Source: Advenella mimigardefordensis DPN7
GTDB taxonomy: Bacteria > Pseudomonadota > Gammaproteobacteria > Burkholderiales > Burkholderiaceae_B
DNA length: 64,000 bases
Direction: 5' to 3'
Assembly: GCF_000521505.1 (NCBI RefSeq)
Contig: NZ_CP003915.1
Coordinates: forward strand, 3,534,001-3,598,000
Shown here: positions 46,935-56,697 of the stretch, one piece after another
How the letters are laid out: each line of letters starts with the position of its first letter
Position numbering within the stretch: position 1 is the first letter of the stretch
Translations under genes and position numbers: made by a program
Notes under the pieces: generated by a model
Told to the model about the DNA's origin: nothing
What the model saw: the letters and a program-made list of their open reading frames with translations, nothing else
Database searches by the model: none

Positions 46935-48203
46935 TCAGGAAGCATGCCAGGATGCCTGTCGGGCAGCGATCGTCAAGGCCGACTGCCCGACAAGCGCTTC
47001 ATAGACAGACGGTGCCGTTGCGCCTTCAGTATTGATCATCAGCACGCGAGAATGCGCATCGATACCCACTTGCTGTGCCAACGCCGGATCTGTGCGCAAT
47101 ACGCTCATAGCAGCCAGACCAGCCGTGCCGGATTCGCCCGCCACGATAGGGATGTCGATATTGCTCCCATTGGCGAGCAAGCGCATCGCCTCAATGGCCT
47201 GCTGATCGTCGATGGTCATGAAGTAGTCGACGCCGGGTTCCAGAAACTTCCAGGCGAGCATCGACGTTTCACCGCAAGCCAGCCCTGCCATCACAGAATC
47301 GACCGAGCCAGTGGCTCGGGCCGGCCTCCCCTGGATCGCGCTTTGGAGCAGACAATCGGCCTGAACCGGCTCTACCACAATGAACGTCGGACGCTGCGCG
47401 CCCTGGAATTCCCAGAAGTAGCTAACCAGCCCTGCCGCCATGCCGCCCACACCGCCCTGCAAAAAAACATGCGTGAATGCGCCTGCCAACCCCGGCTGAG
47501 CACCGGTCTGCTCGACGATTTCCTCCGCAATGGTGCCATAGCCCTGCATCACATCCCGAGGAATGTCCTCGTATCCGTCATAGGACGTATCAGATACCAC
47601 TTGCCAGCCATTGACCGTTGCCAGGCGTGAGGCCTCTTCCACCGAATCGTCATAGTTACCTTTGATTCTCACGATCTGAGCACCATAAACCGCGATCGCC
47701 TGCTCACGCTCCACACTCACATTGGCGTGCAGCACGATGACGCAACGACAGCCCGCATCGCGGGCAGCGGCAGCCAGCCCCCGACCGTGGTTTCCGTCAG
47801 TCGCGCTGATGACGGTATAGTCCTGCAACTGTTGAGCGTAACGCCCCATAAGAATGAGTGCCGGATCGAACGCCGGGTGCAAGCGCACGATCTGTCGCAC
47901 CAACGCAATGGGCGCCCCAAGGGCCTTGAAGCTGCCCAGCGAAGAGCGCACCGATTCGTCCTTGACGCTGAACCGGGCAATACCCAGCTGCTGAGCTATT
48001 CCGGGCAAGTCATAAAGAGGCGTGGCCTGGCGTGCGATGCCAGGCCAGGCACTCAGCCAGCGGCGACATTCCTGAGCACGCTCGATATTCATGATCGAAC
48101 GAAGTGGCGCCGGATAGGGCTCACGTGTCGCGCGCGGATTGGCAAACAGCCGCGAGTGATCTTGCTCGGCTGAGCCGGAAGGAGCGAGTGCTGAGATAGA
48201 CAT
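46935..48203 (-). CDS. Diaminopropionate ammonia-lyase-like PLP enzyme
   Basis: A 422-residue fold-type II PLP enzyme of the tryptophan synthase beta family. The Schiff-base lysine is Lys93 in SSLGSFKALGAPIA; cofactor and phosphate contacts lie in SATDGNHGRGLAAAA and QGGVGGMAAGL. Diaminopropionate ammonia-lyases release two ammonias and pyruvate from 2,3-diaminopropionate. The overall layout fits that family, but substrates of relatives vary, and the operon with a sulfur exporter leaves room for a beta-substituted sulfur amino acid. It is divergent from an Lrp-type regulator. Confidence 0.78.
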   Translation of the reverse strand: MSISALAPSGSAEQDHSRLFANPRATREPYPAPLRSIMNIERAQECRRWLSAWPGIARQATPLYDLPGIAQQLGIARFSVKDESVRSSLGSFKALGAPIALVRQIVRLHPAFDPALILMGRYAQQLQDYTVISATDGNHGRGLAAAARDAGCRCVIVLHANVSVEREQAIAVYGAQIVRIKGNYDDSVEEASRLATVNGWQVVSDTSYDGYEDIPRDVMQGYGTIAEEIVEQTGAQPGLAGAFTHVFLQGGVGGMAAGLVSYFWEFQGAQRPTFIVVEPVQADCLLQSAIQGRPARATGSVDSVMAGLACGETSMLAWKFLEPGVDYFMTIDDQQAIEAMRLLANGSNIDIPIVAGESGTAGLAAMSVLRTDPALAQQVGIDAHSRVLMINTEGATAPSVYEALVGQSALTIAARQASWHAS

Positions 48204-48283
48204 GCAGTATCCTGAAAATAAATAACTGTTTAGAGATATGAAATAATACTTCCCATAACCCCGTAGTTTTTATTAAAATTTGC

Positions 48284-48295
48284 CACTTAAGTGGA
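48284..48295. promoter_or_regulatory. Perfect 12-base palindrome in the lrp-dpaL intergenic region
   Basis: CCACTTAAGTGG is flanked by A/T blocks (AAAATTTG before, AATTTTTT after) that extend the dyad imperfectly to about 48276-48302. It lies 43 bases before the Lrp-type regulator start and between the divergent genes. This is a likely operator for that regulator. Confidence 0.5.
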
Positions 48296-48337
48296 ATTTT
48301 TTATCGTTTTATATTCAAAATGTAGGCCGTATTTGAG

Positions 48338-48823
48338 ATGACTAATAAAATCGACAGTTATGATCACGTCCTGCTTGCCGCGATTCAGGACGACGCACGT
48401 TTGTCCCAGAGCGAGCTGGGAGAGCGGGCCAACCTGTCCACTGCAGCGGTAAACCGCAGACTTAAGCAACTGGCTAAAGATGGCGTCATCGAGCGCTACA
48501 CAGCCAATATCAACCCGAAGTCCCTTGGTTACGGACTGACCATCGTGGCCGAGGTCAAGGCAGAAAGCGAACGTGCCGATCTTCTCGACGAAATGCGGGA
48601 AGGTTTCAGGGCCTGCCGCCAAATCCAACAATGCTACTATGTGACCGGGGACTGCGACTTCGTGCTTATATTCCTGGTGCAGGACATGGATCAATACGTC
48701 GAACTGACCCGTCGTCTCTTTCATGGCAACAATAATGTAAAGGCTTTCAAAACGCTGGTCGTGATGGATCGCGTAAAAGCAGGGATGCATGTGCCTGTTG
48801 ATAAATCGGGCGAACGCAGTTAA
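48338..48823 (+). CDS. Lrp/AsnC-family transcriptional regulator
   Basis: A 161-residue regulator with an N-terminal helix-turn-helix (LSQSELGERANLSTAAVNRRLKQL, about residues 23-46) and a C-terminal RAM domain (CYYVTGDCDFVLIFLVQDMDQY) that binds amino acids. It is divergent from dpaL and should control the dpaL-permease-ggt-tauE run in response to an amino acid. ATG 48338 lies downstream of a perfect palindrome. Confidence 0.9.
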   Translation: MTNKIDSYDHVLLAAIQDDARLSQSELGERANLSTAAVNRRLKQLAKDGVIERYTANINPKSLGYGLTIVAEVKAESERADLLDEMREGFRACRQIQQCYYVTGDCDFVLIFLVQDMDQYVELTRRLFHGNNNVKAFKTLVVMDRVKAGMHVPVDKSGERS

Positions 48824-49152
48824 TGAGTCTGGTCGGGCAAAGTACCAACAACATCACGTGCCTGCCGCGTTCGCGTTCACGTTTTAGCGGCAACGTTGAC
48901 ATGACGCGCTTTAGCAGCTTGCCTGACACCTGCTCTTAAGCAGAGCCGCCATTCTACAACTTACCGTACCGCCAGCGAACAGACGTTGTGCAGTGCTCCC
49001 GCTTTCAGAAGCCGAATCGGATGAACCACATGCTTTCCCGTTCAGACATTATTTAACAGTCGCTCGCCCCTGCTTCACCTATCACGCAAACATCAGGGGC
49101 GGGGCAGAACACATCTGCACCGCCCCTGTCCATTCAAGAAGCGTAACGCCAA
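48824..49152. terminator. Intergenic region with a terminator hairpin for the aminotransferase gene
   Basis: About 330 bases between convergent genes. CAGGGGCGG (49094-49102) and CCGCCCCTG (49120-49128) form a nine-base GC-rich stem, with GCAGA/TCTGC pairing further inside. On the minus strand it is followed by ATGTTT, so it probably terminates the aminotransferase transcript. No gene is seen in the remainder. Confidence 0.6.
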
Positions 49153-50499
49153 TCAGGCAACGCCTTGCAGCACCTCACCAACGACATCAAACAAACGATC
49201 CAGTTCCTGCGCAGTCGTGGTAAATGTAGGACCGAACTGCAGTGTATCCCCGCCAAACCGCACATAGAAACCTTTTTCCCACAACCTGAGTCCCGCTTCA
49301 TAAGGACGAATGGCCGGATCACCGTCGCGTGGAGCCAGTTGCAGCGCACCCGCCAGACCACAATTGCGAATATCAATAATGTGATTGGCGCCCTTCAGCC
49401 CGTGCAGGCTCTTCTCAAAAGCAGGCGCCAGCTGCGCAGACTTTTCAATCAGATTATCTTTGCCCAGCAGATCCAGCGCCGCGATCCCTGCCGCGCATGC
49501 GACCGGGTGTGCAGAATAGGTATAGCCGTGGGTGAACTCAACCGCGTGTTCAGGGGCATTCTGCGACATGAAGGTATTGTAAATTTCACTTGAACTCACG
49601 ACCGCACCTAAAGGGACGGCACCATTGGTCACCTGTTTGGCAATGTTCATGATATCGGGGGTAACGCCAAAATATTCCGCCCCGGTCTTTTTGCCCATGC
49701 GGCCGAAAGCGGTAATAACTTCATCAAAGATCAGCAAAATACCGTGCTGATCGCAGATTTCCCGCAGGCGCTGCAGGTAGCCTTTAGGTGGCACGATCAC
49801 CCCTGCAGAACCGGCCATCGGCTCCACAATCACAGCTGCGATATTGGATGCGTCGTGCAGTTCAATCAACTTGAGCAGTTCATTGGCCAGTTGCACGCCC
49901 CCCGTCTCGCTTTGACCCTGAGTAAAGGCCTGATCTGCCTGCAGGGTATGCGGCAAATGGTCTGCATCCATCAATTGCCCGAACACCTTGCGGTTGCCAC
50001 CGATGCCGCCCACGCTGGTGCCGCCCATGTTCACGCCATGATAACCGCGAGCGCGACCAATCAGTTTGGTTTTGGAAGGCTGACCTTTCAGACGCCAGTA
50101 GGCGCGCGCCAATTTCAGGGCGGTATCTGCCGCTTCAGAACCCGAGTTGGTGAAAAACACATGATTCAGATTCTCGGGCATGAGATCAGCGATTTTTTCC
50201 GCCAGCTGAAAAGCCAGTGGATGGCCGAACTGGAATGCCGGTGAATAATCCAGGGTACCCAGTTGCTGGCTGACCGCCTTCTGGATTTCCACCCGATTGT
50301 GTCCGGCACCACAACACCACAGGCCCGAGAGGCTATCGAAAACCTTTCTGCCCTTGTCATCGACCAGATAATTACCCTCAGCCCCCACGATCAGGCGCGG
50401 ATCCTTATGGAAGGCACGATTCGCACTGAACGGCATCCAGTGGGCCTGCAAATTCAAAGTATCCCGAACAGGGGTTGGCACGGCGCTTAGATCGGTCAT
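49153..50499 (-). CDS. Omega-amino acid:pyruvate aminotransferase (class III)
   Basis: A 448-residue class III PLP aminotransferase. The cofactor-binding block is IFDEVITAFGRMG, with the Schiff-base lysine in MNIAKQVTNGAVPLGAVV. The opening LQAHWMPFSANRAFHKDPRLI and the GYTYSAHPVACAAGIAALD block match beta-alanine:pyruvate transaminase (BauA/OAPT). It moves the terminal amino group of beta-alanine or related omega-amino acids to pyruvate. A LysR gene is divergent, 103 bases away. The ATG at 50499 is supported by AGAGAGAACC upstream. Confidence 0.88.
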   Translation of the reverse strand: MTDLSAVPTPVRDTLNLQAHWMPFSANRAFHKDPRLIVGAEGNYLVDDKGRKVFDSLSGLWCCGAGHNRVEIQKAVSQQLGTLDYSPAFQFGHPLAFQLAEKIADLMPENLNHVFFTNSGSEAADTALKLARAYWRLKGQPSKTKLIGRARGYHGVNMGGTSVGGIGGNRKVFGQLMDADHLPHTLQADQAFTQGQSETGGVQLANELLKLIELHDASNIAAVIVEPMAGSAGVIVPPKGYLQRLREICDQHGILLIFDEVITAFGRMGKKTGAEYFGVTPDIMNIAKQVTNGAVPLGAVVSSSEIYNTFMSQNAPEHAVEFTHGYTYSAHPVACAAGIAALDLLGKDNLIEKSAQLAPAFEKSLHGLKGANHIIDIRNCGLAGALQLAPRDGDPAIRPYEAGLRLWEKGFYVRFGGDTLQFGPTFTTTAQELDRLFDVVGEVLQGVA

Positions 50500-50602
50500 G
50501 GTTCTCTCTCACATAAAAGTGGTTATCTCGCCTATTGTCCACTTTAAATTAGATATATAAAATACAATTTTAATGTTATATACATTCATAAATACTCACG
50601 TA

Positions 50603-51508
50603 ATGAACAAACCGCTGGCCCCTATCTCGGATTTTGACCTGCGACTGATTCGGGTCTTTCGTACCGTTGCCGAATGCGGCAGTTTCACCGCGGCAGAAAG
50701 CACACTGGGCATCACCCGGTCGGCGATCAGTTTGCATATGAGCGATCTGGAGCAACGGCTCGGGATGCGGCTGTGCCAGCGGGGTCGCGCAGGATTCGCC
50801 CTGACAGACGAGGGCCGCGAGGTATTGCGCGCCAGCGAGTCCATGATGGCCTCCATCGAGGATTTCAGACGTGAAGTGAATCAGCTACATGACAGCCTGC
50901 GAGGTGAATTGAATATTGGCCTGATGAACAATCTGGTGACCCAGCCCAGAATGCGTATTACGCATGCACTGGCAAAGGTGCGCCAGCAAAGTCAGGAAGT
51001 TCGGATCAATATCAGTATGAGTCCGCCTGGCGACATTGAACGGCGCCTGCTGGACGGTCACCTGCATATGGGTGCATTTCCGCTTATCAATAAGCTCAGC
51101 GGGCTGGAATACCATACCCTTTACGACGAAAAATCACAGTTGTACTGCAGCCATACGCATCCGCTGTTCGCAAAGGCGCAAAAACTGAGCATAAAAGATC
51201 TGCAGGGCATACCGGCGGTCATACCCGGCTATCGCCTGAGCCCAGAAGCCATTGCCTTGCACCAGCCGCTGGCCGATGCCGCGCGCGCCTCAGACCGGGA
51301 AGGAATTGCCTTTCTGGTCCTGACCGGGCAATACGTGGGTTTTCTGCCTGATCACTACGCCAAGACATGGGTAGAAAAAAATATGATGACTGCCTTCGCG
51401 CCCGAACATATCCATTACTCTGTCAGCATTGCCGCCGTCACCCGAAAAAATCGCAGGCAGAACCTGATTATTGATCGTGTGCTGGCAGAATTGATGCAGG
51501 AAGAATAA
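50603..51508 (+). CDS. LysR-family transcriptional regulator
   Basis: A 301-residue LysR regulator. The helix-turn-helix is FTAAESTLGITRSAISLHMSDLEQRLG (about residues 28-54). The effector domain is complete. It is divergent from the aminotransferase and is its likely regulator. The start is ATG 50603; the frame opens at 50573 without a ribosome site. A hairpin just after its stop has its T run on the other strand and serves the ybdD-cstA unit. Confidence 0.88.
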   Translation: MNKPLAPISDFDLRLIRVFRTVAECGSFTAAESTLGITRSAISLHMSDLEQRLGMRLCQRGRAGFALTDEGREVLRASESMMASIEDFRREVNQLHDSLRGELNIGLMNNLVTQPRMRITHALAKVRQQSQEVRINISMSPPGDIERRLLDGHLHMGAFPLINKLSGLEYHTLYDEKSQLYCSHTHPLFAKAQKLSIKDLQGIPAVIPGYRLSPEAIALHQPLADAARASDREGIAFLVLTGQYVGFLPDHYAKTWVEKNMMTAFAPEHIHYSVSIAAVTRKNRRQNLIIDRVLAELMQEE

Positions 51509-51517
51509 GCCCCCTCC

Positions 51518-51550
51518 AAAAAAATCGGGCATATTAAACAATATGCCCGA
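51518..51550 (-). terminator. Rho-independent terminator of cstA-ybdD
   Basis: An 11-base-pair perfect stem (TCGGGCATATT / AATATGCCCGA) with the loop AAAC. On the minus strand it is followed by seven T residues, so it terminates leftward transcription from cstA-ybdD. Confidence 0.88.
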
Positions 51551-51638
51551 CCCTATACACATTATTAGATCAACCCTGTCCGCTCTGCCATCAAAGGTAT
51601 TCAGCCTTCAATGACAGACCACAGGCAATACCTGATCA

Positions 51639-51878
51639 CTAACAACATGTGATCCGACCTTTGCCGCCAAAGCGCGCCGCCTGGCGCTCTCTGAAGAACG
51701 TGTTGTAATCCATGGGCTCCTGATCGGGGTGCATCTTACGCATGTGCTTAACATACGTGTCGTAGTCGGGCACTCCCACCATCAGTCTCAGGGTTTGTCC
51801 AAAGTACCGCCCCGTCTTGCTTCCAGCCTGCGACGCAGACTGGGCAAAACTGGTGAAAAGTCCTTTCGCACGTTGCAT
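51639..51878 (-). CDS. ybdD: YbdD/YjiX (DUF466) small protein
   Basis: A 79-residue protein of the DUF466 family, identified by GVPDYDTYVKHMRKMHPDQ and the C-terminal FFRERQAARFGGKG followed by paired cysteines. It accompanies CstA or BtsT transporters and is needed for pyruvate uptake in E. coli relatives. It starts two bases after the cstA stop, so the pair is co-translated. Confidence 0.9.
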   Translation of the reverse strand: MQRAKGLFTSFAQSASQAGSKTGRYFGQTLRLMVGVPDYDTYVKHMRKMHPDQEPMDYNTFFRERQAARFGGKGRITCC

Positions 51879-51879
51879 T

Positions 51880-53970
51880 TTATTGTGCTCCTGTCAGTGC
51901 CTCTGCGGGCAAGGGTTCAAAGGGCGTTTCCGCAGTGGTGTTCTGTGGATTGCGGCGGGCCTTGCTGATGGCGCGCCAGCCAAAGAACGCCATGCTGAGC
52001 ACGACAAAAATGAACAAGCCGCAAAGAACGGAGTTAACGTAATTGTTCACCACCACCTGCTGCATCTGCGCAAGCGTTTTTGCCGGCGCCACGATGTCTC
52101 CTTTGGTCAGCGCTTTGCTGTAAATATCGGCATGCGCCATGAAGCCGATTTTCGGATCGGGATGGAAAATTTTCTGCAGGCCGGCTGTGAGGGTGCAAAT
52201 CAACAACCAGAGCGTAGGCACAATCGTGACCCATGCGAAACGATCTTTTTTCATCTTGAACAGAACGACGGTACCCAGTGTGAGGGCAATCGCTGCCAGC
52301 ATCTGATTGGCAATACCAAACAGCGGCCACAAGGTATTGATGCCCCCCAGTGGATCAACCACACCCTGATACAGGAAGTATCCCCAGGCAGCCACGCACA
52401 GGAATGTGGCCAGCAAATTGGGAACGAGCGCGTCTGTCGCACGCAGCTTAGGGAAGAAGGTACCCAGCAGATCCTGCAACATAAAGCGACCGGCGCGTGT
52501 ACCGGCATCAACCGCTGTCAGAATGAACAGCGCTTCAAACAAAATGGCGAAGTGGTACCAGAATGCCATCATTCCCTCCCCGCCAAATACCTGGTGCAGA
52601 ATATAAGCCATACCCACGGCCAGGGTCGGCGCGCCGCCGGCACGAGAGATAATGGTGTGTTCTCCCACCTGAGCTGCCATCGCAGTCAGATGCTCAGGCT
52701 GTACAACAAAACCCCAGCTGGACACCACTTGTGCCACCTGTTCCGGTGTAGTACCGATCAGGGCGGCAGGGCTATTCATGGCATAGTAAATACCTGGCTC
52801 AATCACGCAAGCGGCAACCAGCGCCATCATCGCTACAAACGACTCCATCAGCATACCGCCGTAACCGATATAACGAGCCTGCGCTTCGTTCTCGATCATT
52901 TTAGGGGTGGTGCCCGATGCAATCAGAGCATGGAAACCGGAAACGGCACCGCAAGCGATGGTAATAAACAGGAAGGGAAACAGACCACCTGCCCAGACCG
53001 GACCGGTGCCGTCTATAAATTGCGTGACCGAAGGCATCTTCAGTTGCGGAGCCACATACACAATACCGATAGCCAGACCGGCAATGGTACCGATTTTCAG
53101 GAACGTGGACAGGTAATCACGCGGCGCGAGCAGCAGCCACACGGGCAGCACCGCAGCGATGAAACCATAAATAATCAAGGCCCAGGTGAGTTGCTCTCCG
53201 GTCAGTGTAAACACGGCGCCCCAATACGGATGCTGCGCCACGTCCTGGCCGTACACGATGGCAGCCAGCAGCAGGATCACACCAATAATGGAGACTTCGC
53301 CGATTTTCCCCGGCCGGATGTACCGCAAGTAAACACCCATGAACAGCGCCAGCGGAATCGTCGCTGCGACCGTGAACGTCCCCCACGGAGAACCCGCCAG
53401 TGCTTTCACCACGATCAGTGCCAGCACCGCCAGAATAATGATCATGATCATAAAAGCGCCAAACAGGGCGATCACCCCGGGCACCTGCCCCAACTCGGCC
53501 TTGATCAGGTCTCCCAGCGAACGCCCGTCACGGCGTGTGGAGATAAACAGCACGATGAAATCCTGAACTGCCCCGGCAAACACCACACCGGCCAGAATCC
53601 ACAACATACCTGGCAGATACCCCATCTGCGCAGCCAGCACGGGCCCGACCAATGGGCCGGCGCCGGCAATCGCCGCAAAGTGATGTCCAAACAGCACATG
53701 CTTGTTGGTGGGCACATAGTCCAGACCATCGTTATATTTCCAGGCCGGCGTCATGCGTTGCGGGTTCAGTTCAAAAACCTTGTTGGCAATAAAGCGGCTG
53801 TAATAACGATAGGCAATCAAATAAACACATACCGCCGCAATCACAATCCACAGGGCGTTGACTGTTTCGCCACGCGTCAAGGCGACCGTGCCCAGCGAGA
53901 AGGCACCTGCCAGCGCAATGACTATCCAGAGCAGGATAGACATGCCCCCTTGTTTTTTCTCTACATACAT
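51880..53970 (-). CDS. cstA: CstA-family pyruvate/peptide transporter
   Basis: A 696-residue inner-membrane protein with about 16-18 helices. Typical blocks are VLFGHHFAAIAGAGPLVGPVLAAQMGYLPGMLWILAGV (shown in part as GHHFAAIAGAGPLVGP), RDGRSLGDLIKAELG and SGTTPKMIENEAQARYIGYG. CstA and BtsT import pyruvate; peptides have also been proposed for CstA. A second ATG at 53943 is possible. Expression is often starvation- or CRP-controlled, but no clear site was found upstream. Confidence 0.9.
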   Translation of the reverse strand: MYVEKKQGGMSILLWIVIALAGAFSLGTVALTRGETVNALWIVIAAVCVYLIAYRYYSRFIANKVFELNPQRMTPAWKYNDGLDYVPTNKHVLFGHHFAAIAGAGPLVGPVLAAQMGYLPGMLWILAGVVFAGAVQDFIVLFISTRRDGRSLGDLIKAELGQVPGVIALFGAFMIMIIILAVLALIVVKALAGSPWGTFTVAATIPLALFMGVYLRYIRPGKIGEVSIIGVILLLAAIVYGQDVAQHPYWGAVFTLTGEQLTWALIIYGFIAAVLPVWLLLAPRDYLSTFLKIGTIAGLAIGIVYVAPQLKMPSVTQFIDGTGPVWAGGLFPFLFITIACGAVSGFHALIASGTTPKMIENEAQARYIGYGGMLMESFVAMMALVAACVIEPGIYYAMNSPAALIGTTPEQVAQVVSSWGFVVQPEHLTAMAAQVGEHTIISRAGGAPTLAVGMAYILHQVFGGEGMMAFWYHFAILFEALFILTAVDAGTRAGRFMLQDLLGTFFPKLRATDALVPNLLATFLCVAAWGYFLYQGVVDPLGGINTLWPLFGIANQMLAAIALTLGTVVLFKMKKDRFAWVTIVPTLWLLICTLTAGLQKIFHPDPKIGFMAHADIYSKALTKGDIVAPAKTLAQMQQVVVNNYVNSVLCGLFIFVVLSMAFFGWRAISKARRNPQNTTAETPFEPLPAEALTGAQ

Positions 53971-54639
53971 ACTATTTAGTCCTAAAAAACACTTTCAGGG
54001 CGTTATGCCCTGCTCGTCAAAAATACCGTCGGATCCGGCTCACCGACATCCAAAGCGTCGGATCCACATCCATTAGAAAATGTTTGTTTATATAGTCGCA
54101 ATATCCTTCTCCATCAAAATGAAATGATCGTTTTCGTCGTGAATGGGCTGAAAATGAAGGCATCGGGTTCCCATGACCCTGATCAATGAATGCGGCATGA
54201 ACACGCTTGTTCTATTTTTGTCATGCCATCGGCGCTGATCGCCGTTTACGCCCATACCTGAGCGCACCGCTGTTGCAGTCAACCATATGGGCAGGCCTTT
54301 TAAGACGCGCAGATCGGCAGCGTTCAGACCAGCCTGTAGACTAGCCTTCAGACCAACCATTAAGCCGGCCCGCCACCGTGCCACGAAAGATAAACGAACG
54401 CCTATCGTGCGCTTTTTTTGCTTAACCCTACGGTAATACCTAAACACTTTCAGCCACACTACACATTTTTTGGCAATATATTAACATCGCGCCTGAAAAA
54501 AATTCTTAGCAGTGCGTCCGCTGTAGCGTTTGCATAGGATTGGTAACGACCAGACTGAAACGCTGGTCTTAAACTGACATCGCCGGGTCATTCATGATCG
54601 CTGCGCATCACCCGGCAAAGAGGGATATAAAGAAAATGA
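53971..54639. other. Intergenic region upstream of cstA
   Basis: About 670 bases. Near cstA there is a repeated word GTCGGATCC (54027-54065) and a short hairpin GGGCGTTATGCCC. GCCGGGT (54581) and ACCCGGC (54610) form a hairpin after cueO, without a T run, and may end that transcript. A 123-codon minus-strand frame at 54088-54459 is rich in Arg and Lys and has no recognisable motif; I do not call it a gene. Confidence 0.35.
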
Positions 54640-56343
54640 CTAGGCGCCGCCCTCTACCAGGAATGACGTCATCATGCCGGTATCCTCGTGCTCAAGGATA
54701 TGACAATGGGCCATATAAGGATGTGCAGCATCCGCTTCGTGCCGGAAACGAACCAGCACCTCACTGAGCGCGCCCTCTACACTCACGATATCTTTCCAGC
54801 CACGGCGATGCTCGGCAGGTGGCTTGCCATTTTCCGACAGGATCCGGAACTGTGTACCGTGGATATGAAACGGATGCAGCATCATGTCGCCCTCACCTGA
54901 AATCTGCCACACTTCATCCACGTCGCGCTTCACCGTGAATGCCGGCGTTTTCATATCAAATACCTGACCGTTAATGAAATTGGCGCGATGCAAGTCAGGC
55001 GCGTCGGCATCCGGCATCGGCATGGTATGGCCTTCCATGCCTGGCATATTGTGGCCACTCATCCCCTGCATATTGTGACCGCTCATATTTTGCATGTTTT
55101 GCATATCATGCCCTTCCATCTTTTGCATATCGTGCCCCTGCGTGGAGGACGATTGGGTGTTTGCTGATGGCATCGCGCCATGCCCCTGATGTATCGCCTG
55201 ATCCATGCCCGCCATTGCCTGAGCACCGTACTTGTCGGTCAGCGCTTTCATGCCAAGTGCATCAACGTTGGGATCCATTGATAGTTTGAATTTACGTACC
55301 ATCAACCCTTTACGCTCAGGCAGTGCGGGCAATTTCGCCAGGGCGTCAGGCAGTTTTCCCCTGGCTTTGTCGGTGGTGGGAATCAGGCTAAGTACCAGTT
55401 GTGGCTGATCAAAAGGAGCGACGCTCATTCCCATTTGTGATACAGGCAACGTCAGCAAATCCAGCGGTTTACCGTCTTCGGTGTTCACCAGCACTTCAAA
55501 GCGCTCACCGGCCATCATTGGCAATTCGTGAACCTGTACGGGTTCCGATAACAATCCGCCATCGCTCCCGATAACCAAGAGCGGCCGATGGTCACTGGCG
55601 ACAAGCCGATAGGATCGGGCGTTACTCGCATTCAATAGACGCAGACGGATCCAGCCCCGAGGCACTGCGTGTTGCGGTGCATGTACGCCATTGGTTAGCA
55701 GCAAATCGCCGAACCAGCCAAGCGCAGCTGCCATTACATCAAGCTGATAGTCGATCTGCCCGTTCGCGTCCAGTTTTTTGTCCTGCATAATAACGGGAAT
55801 ATCATCAACGCCCCAGGTGGCGGACAAAGACAGTGCTGCGCTCTCCTGATCTTCGATCAGTATCATACCGCCCAACCCCCTGGCAACCTGCTGACCGCTA
55901 ATCTGGTGCACATGGGGATGGAACCAGCACGTGGCGGCGGGCTGATCAACGGTAAAGCTTGCCTGCCATTGGGTGCCAGGGGCGATCAGCGCTTGCGGAC
56001 CGCCATCGGCTCTGCCGGGAATTTCCAGCCCATGCCAATGCACCGTCGTGGGATCGGGCAGACGATTGTTCACCTGCAGCGTGACTTTGCTGTTGCGTTG
56101 TAACTGCAGCGCAGGACCCAGTAACGCGCCGTTATATCCCCAGGTAGCTGTCTTAAGATTGTTCCGGAGTACCGACTGCCCCTGCCCCGCTATCAGCTCA
56201 ATCATGCCCTGACTATCAGGCTTCAGCAACGCCGGAATCGGCAATTTGGGGCGAAGGCCACTGGTTGCTGCCTGGCTCCAAAAGGGATACAACAAGCCGG
56301 CGCTGAATGCAGTGCTGAGTTTAAGAAAATCACGACGTCGCAT
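54640..56343 (-). CDS. cueO: Multicopper oxidase, CueO-type cuprous oxidase
   Basis: A 567-residue periplasmic multicopper oxidase that oxidises Cu(I) to less toxic Cu(II). A twin-arginine signal starts the protein ([16 protein letters not shown]). Copper ligands appear as HWHG and HPH in the first domain, and [13 protein letters not shown] and [13 protein letters not shown] at the end. A Met/His-rich insert of about 60 residues before the last domain repeats GHDM, GHNM and GHTM units, as in the Cu(I)-binding region of CueO. It has a CueR-type promoter. The ATG at 56343 follows CAGGAGC. Confidence 0.92.
   Translation of the reverse strand: MRRRDFLKLSTAFSAGLLYPFWSQAATSGLRPKLPIPALLKPDSQGMIELIAGQGQSVLRNNLKTATWGYNGALLGPALQLQRNSKVTLQVNNRLPDPTTVHWHGLEIPGRADGGPQALIAPGTQWQASFTVDQPAATCWFHPHVHQISGQQVARGLGGMILIEDQESAALSLSATWGVDDIPVIMQDKKLDANGQIDYQLDVMAAALGWFGDLLLTNGVHAPQHAVPRGWIRLRLLNASNARSYRLVASDHRPLLVIGSDGGLLSEPVQVHELPMMAGERFEVLVNTEDGKPLDLLTLPVSQMGMSVAPFDQPQLVLSLIPTTDKARGKLPDALAKLPALPERKGLMVRKFKLSMDPNVDALGMKALTDKYGAQAMAGMDQAIHQGHGAMPSANTQSSSTQGHDMQKMEGHDMQNMQNMSGHNMQGMSGHNMPGMEGHTMPMPDADAPDLHRANFINGQVFDMKTPAFTVKRDVDEVWQISGEGDMMLHPFHIHGTQFRILSENGKPPAEHRRGWKDIVSVEGALSEVLVRFRHEADAAHPYMAHCHILEHEDTGMMTSFLVEGGA
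55028..55160 (-). repeat. Met/His-rich repeat segment inside cueO
   Basis: Short in-frame repeats encoding GHDMQ(K/N)M, SGHNM and EGHTM units, six or more in tandem. The DNA shows matching repeats of the word ATTGTGACC/ATTGTGGCC and TTTGCAT(A/G). They probably form a methionine-rich Cu(I) binding loop and could vary in copy number. Confidence 0.8.
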
Positions 56344-56378
56344 GGCAGAGCTCCTGGCGGTTGTTGGCGTAGTCGGTT

Positions 56379-56409
56379 ATCTTAAGCCTTCCCACAGTGG
56401 TAAGGTCAA
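56379..56409 (-). promoter_or_regulatory. CueR (MerR-family) type promoter of cueO
   Basis: On the minus strand the -35 TTGACC (56409-56404) and -10 TAAGAT (56384-56379) are separated by 19 bases, the long spacer typical of MerR-family promoters. The spacer holds a dyad, CCTTACC-ACT-GTGGGAAGG, close to the CueR consensus. No cueR gene is in the window, so the regulator must be encoded elsewhere. Confidence 0.85.
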
Positions 56410-56697
56410 GCGATAAATAAACCCGGGATGCTTGCTGCCATATCTCCTGTATGCATAAACAGTATATACAGCAAGCGATCCTCCCAAAGCCACCAGCTAC
56501 GCATACCATATCTGCTTATTTCCTGCTTCTCGGGCCAGAGACGCCTCTCTGTTCCTGGCCCGGCTTGCCAATTTCACTCGTCATCACTTCGTGTTCAATC
56601 AACGCTGCCGTTGTTCAATTGCTATTGAGTACCCTATGCTAAACTGCCCCACTTTATTGATTTGCGCCAGGAATCGGCGCTGGCAGGGATTTTTTTC
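56410..56697. other. Intergenic region between cueO and the small membrane protein cluster
   Basis: About 290 bases containing the upstream part of the cueO promoter region and, toward the right, presumably the promoter of the membrane protein cluster. No gene, repeat or strong hairpin is seen. Confidence 0.3.

Noticed and set aside
54088..54459. 123-codon minus-strand ORF upstream of cstA
   Set aside because: Arg/Lys-rich composition, no domain or good start site, and it covers the expected cstA promoter.
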